This document shows, piece after piece, positions 49,746 to 55,541 of a stretch of DNA of 55,541 bases. Position numbers and translations under genes: made by a program. This stretch comes from an uncultured Pseudoflavonifractor sp. (GTDB lineage Bacteria; Bacillota; Clostridia; Oscillospirales; Oscillospiraceae): assembly GCA_947651395.1 (NCBI GenBank), contig CANSYW010000013.1:1-55541 (forward strand), in the 5' to 3' direction. Below the pieces are notes generated by a model, which was not told the DNA's origin, made no database searches, and saw only the letters and a program-made list of their open reading frames with translations. Position 1 is the first letter of the stretch; every line of letters starts with the position of its first letter.

Positions 49746-50915
49746 TCAGAGCATATTGACGACAACGCCCGCGATAAGTACCGAGGCGATGGTCACGGTG
49801 ACAAAGCCCGAGGTGAGCATTTTGGGCAGAAGATAGTTCAGGATCGCCGTCTTCTCCCGCTCGTCCCGGCCAATGGCCTCAGCGACCTCCTGAGGGATCA
49901 GCATGGTAGTGGGGAACCCGAAGGTACAACTGATACCAAGAGAGATCGCCAGACCAAAGGGCACATCCAGCAGCTTTCCGCCGACGGCTCCGGCCAGCGT
50001 CACGCCGCCCACCCCCAAAAGGGCGGAGACTATCAGCGCCGGAAGCACGGAGAGCACCTGCTGGGGCGTGGTGGTGGCCAGATTGGAGAAGATAAGGACC
50101 GTGACAAAGAACGTCACCAGCCCGTCGGACCGGCTCTTGGCCAGGATACCCTTTTCCAGAAAGCCCAGGGCAAAAAACAGCGTACCCATGAGAAGGCACA
50201 TAACAAAGTAGTGGATAGCGCCGCCGGTGAGCCCGGAGGCATAGTAGGCGATCACCGCCACGATCCCCATTTTCGCCAGATAGACCGAGGGCCTGCCAAA
50301 CCGGGCCGGAAGCGCCAGAGGGCCGGTACGGCCATCCTCCCTTTCGTCGGCCTTCCGCGCGCTGTACAGCTCCACCAGAGCCCCCTCCTCCCGGAAGGCC
50401 TTGGCTGTGCGGCGCAGCAGCAGCGAGGCTATGGGCACACCGATAAACTTCTGCGTCACATAGAGCACGATACAGAAGGTACCGGCGTACTCCATTCCCT
50501 TCTCCTTCAGGGTCGTGGTCATAATGAGCGTAGCCGCGCTGCCTCCGGCAAAGATGGGCGCGCCGGAAACGGCCATTTCAGGCGCCATGGCCAGCGGCCC
50601 GATGATGATAATTGCCGCCACTGCGCACAGTACACAGGCCAAAGAGATGACGACCACCTTCCACTGCCGCTTGAGCTCCTGAAAGTCAATGGAAGTACCC
50701 AGGGATACGATGAGCACCCCCACGATCAGGTTGCCAAAGCCGCTGATCTGCGCGTCCTCAATGAGGGATCGGGGCAGTATCCCGCTCCAAAAGCCCGCCA
50801 GCAGGATAATGGCGATCCCCAGCACGGTGGAAAAAACGGATTTGGTCCTCTGCGCGATCAGCTCACTGACCGCATAGATGCTCAAAAGGATCGTTAATGC
50901 TGCGATTCCCGGCAT
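49746..50915 (-). CDS. Multi-pass membrane transporter, family uncertain (copy 2)
   Basis: 389 residues from ATG 50915 (AAGGGGG upstream); the ATG at 50948 lies upstream of the predicted transcription start. About ten to eleven hydrophobic segments in two halves, with GAPIFAGGSAATLIMTTTLK and CTFGFPTTMLIPQEVAEA as repeated glycine/threonine-rich blocks. Paralogous over its full length to the protein at 36303-37469. First gene of a five-gene operon with an M20 peptidase and YjiH-YjiG, so probably the importer of the peptidase's substrate. Confidence 0.78.
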   Translation of the reverse strand: MPGIAALTILLSIYAVSELIAQRTKSVFSTVLGIAIILLAGFWSGILPRSLIEDAQISGFGNLIVGVLIVSLGTSIDFQELKRQWKVVVISLACVLCAVAAIIIIGPLAMAPEMAVSGAPIFAGGSAATLIMTTTLKEKGMEYAGTFCIVLYVTQKFIGVPIASLLLRRTAKAFREEGALVELYSARKADEREDGRTGPLALPARFGRPSVYLAKMGIVAVIAYYASGLTGGAIHYFVMCLLMGTLFFALGFLEKGILAKSRSDGLVTFFVTVLIFSNLATTTPQQVLSVLPALIVSALLGVGGVTLAGAVGGKLLDVPFGLAISLGISCTFGFPTTMLIPQEVAEAIGRDEREKTAILNYLLPKMLTSGFVTVTIASVLIAGVVVNML

Positions 50916-50946
50916 ATGTGTTTCCCCCTTTTGTTTTGACAACTTC

Positions 50947-50975
50947 ATTTTAGCGGGGTTGGTTATTCCTGTCTA
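50947..50975 (-). promoter_or_regulatory. Promoter of the transporter-M20-yjiHG operon
   Basis: Minus strand -35 TAGACA (50970-50975), 17-nt spacer, -10 TAAAAT (50947-50952). Confidence 0.72.
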
Positions 50976-50982
50976 ATCCAAA

Positions 50983-51007
50983 ATAGTTATAGCAGAGTTA
51001 TAACTAT
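50983..51007. promoter_or_regulatory. Inverted repeat at LysR activator position
   Basis: ATAGTTAT (50983-50990) and ATAACTAT (51000-51007) with a 9-nt spacer, a 25-bp dyad. It lies about 43 to 67 bp upstream of the predicted start, where LysR-type activators bind, and the regulator gene is directly upstream. Confidence 0.68.
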
Positions 51008-51065
51008 CATTCATCATCCTGGCATTTTTGGACAGTCTCTCCGCCCGTTTTTTGTTAGCTTTGCA

Positions 51066-51099
51066 CAAAAAGGCCGCCACGTAACTACGTGGCGGCCTT
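51066..51099 (-). terminator. Terminator of LysR regulator 2
   Basis: A perfect 14-bp stem (AAGGCCGCCACGTA at 51070-51083 with its complement at 51086-51099) and a T-run on the minus strand. Confidence 0.88.
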
Positions 51100-51107
51100 C
51101 TGCCTCT

Positions 51108-52052
51108 TTATTCCGTTTCCGGGGGTGGATAGAGTCTCTCCAGCCCGGTCACAAAGTCCCGGGCCTCCGGACTGAGCACCTCCCGTTTCCTCTGCACCCA
51201 GCCCACAGTGATCCGCACATCGTTGTTCCGGATGGGGATCGTCCGGATCCCATAGGCGGCAAGATCCTCCCTGCTCAGTCCCGGGCCAAAGCGGACGGCG
51301 TCGGTTTCCCGCAGCAGCGTGATGATGGCCGCGCTGTCACTGACATAGATCTTCCGCTTAAAGCTCTGCAGCCGCACGCCGCCGATCTCCAGATAGTGAG
51401 TCAGGTTGGAGAAGTAGTCGTCCGGAAGCCGGACAAAGGGATACTCCAGCAGCTCCCCCATCTCCACTACCTCCCGGTCATAGAGGGGGTGGCTGGGGCC
51501 CAGGTTGATGTACCAAGTGTCCATCCCCAGGTTGATGTACCAAGTGTCCATCCCCAGCTTGTGCAGCTCCAGATCCTTGAAGTTGAGCATGTGGCGCAGT
51601 TCCTTGTTCTGTACATTGTTGCTCATCACAAAACCGATCTCCGCCTCGCCGCTCTCCACCAACTCCAGCACCTTTTGCAGCCGTTTCTCCAGCAGTTTAA
51701 TGATCAGCTCTTTATGGCGGTTCTGATGATAAAATTCGCTGACCAGCCGGCTCATGGTGATGATGGGATAGGAGGCGATGGACAGCGTCCGGGGCACCTC
51801 CTCGGCGCTCAGCCCCTGGATCAGCTCCATCTGGTTCATTATGGTGCGGGCATATTGGTAGAGCTTCTTTCCGTTGTCCGTCAATACCACACCCTTGTTG
51901 GTGCGGTCAAAAATGGTGACGTTGAGCTCACTCTCCAGATTCCCGATGGCCTTACTCAGATTCGGCTGGGTGGTAAACAGCTTTTCCGCCGCCTTGTTGA
52001 TGCTCCCCTGCTCCGCCACAGTCGCGAAATAGACCAGCTGCCGCAGCTGCAT
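51108..52052 (-). CDS. LysR-family regulator 2 with internal tandem duplication
   Basis: 314 residues from ATG 52052 (GGAGGGGGG upstream; the frame is open further up but crosses the promoter). HTH: MQLRQLVYFATVAEQGSINK then KLFTTQPNLSKAIGNLESEL. The effector domain contains a 9-residue unit, LGMDTWYIN, repeated twice in a row because of a 27-bp DNA duplication (51499-51557); the paralogue at 35097 has a single unit (STDSWYAYLG). The frame is kept, so the protein may be functional but altered near the ligand domain. Probable activator of the adjacent operon through the dyad at 50983-51007. Confidence 0.9.
   Translation of the reverse strand: MQLRQLVYFATVAEQGSINKAAEKLFTTQPNLSKAIGNLESELNVTIFDRTNKGVVLTDNGKKLYQYARTIMNQMELIQGLSAEEVPRTLSIASYPIITMSRLVSEFYHQNRHKELIIKLLEKRLQKVLELVESGEAEIGFVMSNNVQNKELRHMLNFKDLELHKLGMDTWYINLGMDTWYINLGPSHPLYDREVVEMGELLEYPFVRLPDDYFSNLTHYLEIGGVRLQSFKRKIYVSDSAAIITLLRETDAVRFGPGLSREDLAAYGIRTIPIRNNDVRITVGWVQRKREVLSPEARDFVTGLERLYPPPETE
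51499..51557. repeat. 27-bp tandem repeat (2.2 copies) in LysR regulator 2
   Basis: Bases 51501-51527 are repeated exactly at 51528-51554, with identity extending two bases to the left and three to the right. Confidence 0.95.
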
Positions 52053-52082
52053 GATCCGTCCCCCCTCCACGCTCTTTTTTTC

Positions 52083-52111
52083 AGTATAGTGGAAACGGGG
52101 GATATTTTCAA
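52083..52111 (-). promoter_or_regulatory. Promoter of LysR regulator 2
   Basis: Minus strand -35 TTGAAA (52106-52111), 17-nt spacer, -10 TATACT (52083-52088). Confidence 0.7.
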
Positions 52112-52180
52112 GAAAATTGTCACAGGGGGAGCCGGAACGGGAACCCGCCCCGGACAGGGCGGCCGTCTTCGGATCCGGGA

Positions 52181-53239
52181 TCAAACCGACTCTCTGTCCG
52201 CCGCCTCCAATGCCTGAATGAGGAAATGGGGGGCCGCCCAATCCCGGAGGTCATAGTCGTCCTGCGCCCTTATCACGCCGTTTTCAAGCAGAAAGGTCTT
52301 CTCCTCCTCCAGCATGGAAAAGGCGGTCTCATCCAGCACAGGCTCCCGGTGGGCAAAGAGATAGGGCAGGTCGAAGGCGAGGCCCATCTCCTCTGGTGTG
52401 GCCCCGTATACCCCGCCGCACACCGTTTCGATAAACTCCTCCCGGTGCCCGGCGGCCCACCGGGCCGCCAGAATGACCGTCTTCAGATAGGTCACCACCA
52501 TCTCCGGATGCTCGTCGGCAAAGGGCTTGGTGCAGGTCAGGGGAAGCACCGCGTTATTGTTGACATTGGGAATGGCACGCTGATCCTCTTCGGTCATGAT
52601 ATCCCGGAGCACCCCCGCCCGGTCATGGCGCACCGCCTTGACCGAATTGGCAAAAACCGCATCCGCCCCGCCGTCCAGCACCGCCTGGAAATCCTCCGTC
52701 AGAAAGTCGTCATCCCTCCGAAGCACATCCATTTTTTTGCCCACGGCAGCGGCGGCGCTGATATTCCGCGCCCGTACCGGCACCAGCTCCACATCCTCCA
52801 GCGTAAGCCCGTAGCCGCGCAGCACGTCCCGGAACCCGTGGAGCATGGTCATCCTCCGGAAGTCCACCACCGCCTCATCCCGAACCGGGATGGCCAGCCG
52901 CCGGCCCCGCAGATCGGCCGGCGTACGGATGCTGTCCTCCGGCCGGACATAGATCCCCCGCCGCTCCCGCTGGAAGCTGACTCCCAGCAGTACGCAGCGT
53001 TCTCCCTGGGCGCGGGCCCAGAGCGGGGGGATATTGCCCCCCTCCCGGAAGTGGAGAGGGGCCTGCTGGGTAAAGTGGCACTGATGGAAGCGCTTGTCCA
53101 TGGACTGGAGCAGGCAGAACTCTCCCCCCTGCTCCTCCAGCGCCTTCTGGAGCCATCCCTTTTTCATCGCCAGCTCTGTGGCCGTCGCCACAGGGCATCG
53201 GCTGACTACCACCTGCATACCTTCACCCGCTTTCTTCAT
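52181..53239 (-). CDS. DszB-like (sulfinate desulfinase-related) protein
   Basis: About 352 residues with a periplasmic-binding-like fold but no signal peptide, so cytosolic. It resembles, from memory, the desulfinase DszB: SRCPVATATELAMKKGWL, HFTQQAPLHFREGGNIPPL, LLGVSFQRERRGIYVR, ADLRGRRLAIP and the C-terminal FLLENGVIR with DWAAPHFLIQAL. The DszB catalytic Cys27, His60 and Arg70 appear as Cys15, His55 and Arg65. A thiamine-precursor or sulfonate binding protein is the alternative. Start 53239 is chosen; ATG 53218 is also possible, and 53272 overlaps the upstream gene. It follows the enolase gene by 8 nt. Confidence 0.7.
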   Translation of the reverse strand: MKKAGEGMQVVVSRCPVATATELAMKKGWLQKALEEQGGEFCLLQSMDKRFHQCHFTQQAPLHFREGGNIPPLWARAQGERCVLLGVSFQRERRGIYVRPEDSIRTPADLRGRRLAIPVRDEAVVDFRRMTMLHGFRDVLRGYGLTLEDVELVPVRARNISAAAAVGKKMDVLRRDDDFLTEDFQAVLDGGADAVFANSVKAVRHDRAGVLRDIMTEEDQRAIPNVNNNAVLPLTCTKPFADEHPEMVVTYLKTVILAARWAAGHREEFIETVCGGVYGATPEEMGLAFDLPYLFAHREPVLDETAFSMLEEEKTFLLENGVIRAQDDYDLRDWAAPHFLIQALEAADRESV

Positions 53240-53247
53240 GTTCCGGA

Positions 53248-54471
53248 TCACCGGTTGACTTTCATGGAGCACCCGTCCCCGGTGACCGTGGCGATGCAGA
53301 CGGCCTTTTCATAGGCCTCCGGCAGGATCTCATTGCCCAGCCCGGGCCCCTCGGGGATCTCCAGACAGCCGTCCACCGGCTGAGGGTTGTATTTGGCGAT
53401 CCCCTGGGCGCTTCTGGACCGCAGGTTGGAATTGTGCTCATGGATGATAAAGTTGGGGATCACAGCCTCCAACTGCAGGGCGACGCTGGTGGCCAGCGGC
53501 GTTCCGCAGACATGGGGCTGTACAAAAACGTCATAGGTCATGGCCATATCGCAGATCTTCTTGACCTCGGTAAAGCCGCCCGCAGAGCCGATGTCCGGCT
53601 GGATGACCCGGAGGGAGCCGTCCACCAGATAGGGGGCATATTGCCATCTGGAATAGATCCGCTCACCGCTGGCCATGGGCACGTCGGTGTGCTGTGAAAT
53701 ATATTTCGCGGTAACGGGGCTGGGGATATTGGGCTCCTCATAGAAGAACACGCCGTACTTTTCCAGGGCATTGGCCAATTGGACCGCCCCCGTGGCGCTG
53801 TTGTGGGAATGGGCCTCTACAATGATGCTGGTCTTGGGGCCCACCGTCTCCCGGATCGCCTCCATCCGCTGCTGGGCCAGCTCCAGCATCTCCGGGGTCA
53901 GAATGCTGTCCTGCTTATGGGACGGCATCCGCGCGCCGCTGTCCTCCCGCTCCAGCAGATCCACCTTCACCGCGTCGTAGCCCTCGTCCATGGCGCACTG
54001 AGCACACCGCTTGTAGTCCTCCAGGCCCACGGCCACATCGAACTCATCGAAGGAGAACAGCTCCGGCCTCCAGCCGTGCTGCAGCTGACTGGCATAGGTG
54101 CGCACACGGCCTCTGGTCTTTCCGCCCAGGAGCTGATAGATGGGCTGATCCAGGGCCTTGCCCTTAATGTCCCACAGCGCGATGTCCAGCGCGCTGATCC
54201 CCGCAAAGACCACCGGGCCGCCATTGTAGGCCCAGGTGGAGCTCTGATACAGCTTCTGCCAAAGGCCCTCCGTCTCCATAGGATCCTCGCCGATGAGCAG
54301 TTCCGCCAGATCCCGGATCATTCCAAAGGCGGCTGAAGAGCCCTTGCCAAAGGCAAGGCAGGCCTCTCCGTCCCCAAAGATCCCGGCGTCGGTGTAGACC
54401 CTGCACAGGATCGGCCGCCAGCCCGGCGACACAGTTCTGAGCTGCAGGACCTCTATCTTTGTTACCTTCAT
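53248..54471 (-). CDS. Mandelate racemase/muconate lactonizing (enolase superfamily) dehydratase
   Basis: 407 residues. N-terminal capping domain plus TIM barrel. Visible active-site elements: KVDLLE (second-strand Lys), IVEAHSHNSATGAV (metal ligand), FFYEEPNIP (metal ligand), ASGERIYSRWQY (third ligand) and FVQPHVCGTPLATSVALQL (catalytic His). The His and overall pattern resemble galactonate or other sugar-acid dehydratases, but the substrate is unproven. GGGGGAGAG precedes the ATG. It is divergent from the AraC gene, with only 22 bp between start codons, and cotranscribed with the DszB-like gene. Confidence 0.86.
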   Translation of the reverse strand: MKVTKIEVLQLRTVSPGWRPILCRVYTDAGIFGDGEACLAFGKGSSAAFGMIRDLAELLIGEDPMETEGLWQKLYQSSTWAYNGGPVVFAGISALDIALWDIKGKALDQPIYQLLGGKTRGRVRTYASQLQHGWRPELFSFDEFDVAVGLEDYKRCAQCAMDEGYDAVKVDLLEREDSGARMPSHKQDSILTPEMLELAQQRMEAIRETVGPKTSIIVEAHSHNSATGAVQLANALEKYGVFFYEEPNIPSPVTAKYISQHTDVPMASGERIYSRWQYAPYLVDGSLRVIQPDIGSAGGFTEVKKICDMAMTYDVFVQPHVCGTPLATSVALQLEAVIPNFIIHEHNSNLRSRSAQGIAKYNPQPVDGCLEIPEGPGLGNEILPEAYEKAVCIATVTGDGCSMKVNR

Positions 54472-54493
54472 TCTCTCTCCCCCTTATACTCCT

Positions 54494-55438
54494 ATGGAAA
54501 ATTTGTGCTTCAACGCCCACTGGCCTCAGGACGGACTTTCTATCGACTGTTATACCCACGAGGTCTCAAATTTCCGATACCACTGGCACGAGTCCGAGTA
54601 TGAGATCGGCCTTATCCTCAACGGACGGCTGGAGTGCTGTCACGAGCTCAATCGCTATATTTTGGAGCCCGGCGACGTCTCCCTGAACAACCCAGGCCAG
54701 GCCCATACCTCCTTTGCCCAGGAGCCCCACACCTACGGTCTGGTGCTCCACATCTCCGCCTCCGCCTTTCAGGACTACGCGCCCAAGGGGACGGTTCTCC
54801 ACTTCACCGACTGCCGTTCCACCGCCGCCACCCGCGGACAGGAGCGCTTTCGCCTTGTGCGCATGTATACCGCTCAGATCTACGAAGCCCTCTCCGGAAA
54901 CGACCCCTTTGCCCGGCTCAACGCTAAAGCGGCCGCCCAGATGCTGTTGTCCACCCTGTGCCGCTATTTCCAGCCCAGACCGGTCTGTACCGCCCCCATG
55001 CTGGAGACCACTCAGGACGCCGTGCGCCGCTTGATCTCCTACATTGAGGAGCACTACGCGGAAAAGCTCACTCTGGAAGAGCTGGCCAACTATTCCCAAT
55101 ACAACCGCACCTATGTCTCCACCCTCTTCAAGGACACTTTGGGGATCAATTTTTACGACTACCTCACCCGGATCCGCTTCCAGCATGCCCTTCTGGACAT
55201 GACCTCCTCAGACCGGAGCCTCACCGAGATCGCCCTGGCCAACGGCTTTTCTGATCTGAAGGGCTTCCGCAAACAATTTCGGGAGACCTTTGGCCGCACC
55301 CCCGCGGAATATCGGGAACTGCTCTCCTTTGGCCGCAATTTCAGCGGCCGGGGACAGTGGCGCTACATCCCCGGCTCAGACGAAATCGTCCGGCAGCGCC
55401 TTCAGGAGTTTCAGCACATATCCGCCCACGATATATAA
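54494..55438 (+). CDS. AraC-family regulator
   Basis: 314 residues: N-terminal cupin sensor domain (HWHESEYEIGLILNGRLECC, ILEPGDVSLNNPGQAH) and a C-terminal double helix-turn-helix (ISYIEEHYAEKLTLEELANY, YVSTLFKDTLGINFYDYL, LTEIALANGFSDLKGFRKQF, GRTPAEYRELL). Start codons of this gene and the enolase gene are 22 bp apart, so each promoter must lie within the other's coding sequence, and no ribosome binding site precedes this ATG. It is the likely local regulator of the enolase-DszB-like pair in response to a sugar acid or sulfur compound (inference). Confidence 0.9.
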   Translation: MENLCFNAHWPQDGLSIDCYTHEVSNFRYHWHESEYEIGLILNGRLECCHELNRYILEPGDVSLNNPGQAHTSFAQEPHTYGLVLHISASAFQDYAPKGTVLHFTDCRSTAATRGQERFRLVRMYTAQIYEALSGNDPFARLNAKAAAQMLLSTLCRYFQPRPVCTAPMLETTQDAVRRLISYIEEHYAEKLTLEELANYSQYNRTYVSTLFKDTLGINFYDYLTRIRFQHALLDMTSSDRSLTEIALANGFSDLKGFRKQFRETFGRTPAEYRELLSFGRNFSGRGQWRYIPGSDEIVRQRLQEFQHISAHDI

Positions 55439-55464
55439 ACCTATTTCCACTCACAACAGGAGGC

Positions 55465-55487
55465 CGCCGTCTCTCAAAAGACGGCGG
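55465..55487 (+). terminator. Truncated terminator at the contig end
   Basis: CCGCCGTCT (55465-55473), loop CTCAAA, AGACGGCGG (55479-55487): a perfect 9-bp stem. GGAGG before the stem suggests that CCTCC and a T-run should follow, but adapter sequence begins instead. Confidence 0.75.
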
Positions 55488-55541
55488 AGATCGGAAGAGC
55501 GTCGTGTATGGAAAGAGTGTTCAGAGCCGTGTAGATCACGG
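55488..55541. other. Illumina dual-index adapter sequence
   Basis: From 55488 the sequence reads AGATCGGAAGAGCGTCGTGT with a GGAAAGAGTGT continuation (one mismatch), then eight bases TCAGAGCC, then GTGTAGATCACGG. This is the layout of the TruSeq HT P5-side adapter read through on the reverse strand. The eight bases are the reverse complement of GGCTCTGA, which I recall as i5 index D504. It is not biological sequence. Confidence 0.95.

Overview
The window looks like an Illumina-assembled contig from a GC-rich gut Clostridia. I infer the Oscillospiraceae (Flavonifractor/Lawsonibacter/Intestinimonas-like) from the gene families: rubrerythrin, DUF3798 transporter, SLH proteins, DUF6514 and a clostridial ArdA-type cargo island. 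I could not run a taxonomic search. Both ends carry artefacts: positions 1-120 hold a C11/G11 homopolymer hairpin, and 55488-55541 match an Illumina dual-index adapter, so neither end is natural sequence.

Layout. 121-2524 (-): polar amino-acid ABC importer (ATPase, permease, lipoprotein). 2704-4766: D,D-carboxypeptidase and pyridoxamine kinase, convergent on a shared terminator. 4867-4952: tRNA-Leu(UAG). 4953-15030: an accessory island next to the tRNA, with a structured leader and nine predicted co-oriented genes. Four of these proteins carry tandem ArdA-like (antirestriction, DNA-mimic) modules; the others carry DUF4314-like, LPD28-like or unknown domains. No integrase, relaxase or replication gene is visible. 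15031-20809: a five-gene DUF3798/RbsA-RbsC-like/DUF6672-like ABC transporter operon behind a strong promoter and a 24-bp palindrome. 20945-24157 (-): a 1070-residue Sel1-repeat protein. 24341-30529: IlvD/Edd dehydratase, small proteins, an MBOAT plus SGNH acyltransferase pair, and miaA. 30609-36014: rubrerythrin, an SLH protein, trkA-trkH and a LysR regulator. 36303-38653: membrane transporter plus M20 amidohydrolase. 38715-42487 (-): isocitrate dehydrogenase, a 5'-nucleotidase-like ectoenzyme and an SLH protein. 42639-47029: asnA, selD, tetR and putP.

47118-55438 is a second catabolic region. A five-gene minus-strand operon (transporter, M20 peptidase, YjiH, YjiG, small membrane protein) sits behind a LysR-type operator. 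Upstream are its LysR regulator, a DszB-like protein that keeps the desulfinase Cys/His/Arg triad, an enolase-superfamily dehydratase and a divergent AraC regulator. The LysR, transporter and M20 proteins are paralogous to, or parallel, those at 35.1-38.7 kb, so the window holds two versions of one regulated uptake-plus-hydrolysis module.

The most interesting items are: the ArdA-like array, with its C-terminal GGM signature that coincides with the next gene's Shine-Dalgarno sequence; the leader with competing stems in front of it; the palindrome-controlled DUF3798 transporter; the DszB-like gene; a 27-bp in-frame tandem duplication in a LysR gene; and a 32-bp perfect palindrome before putP.
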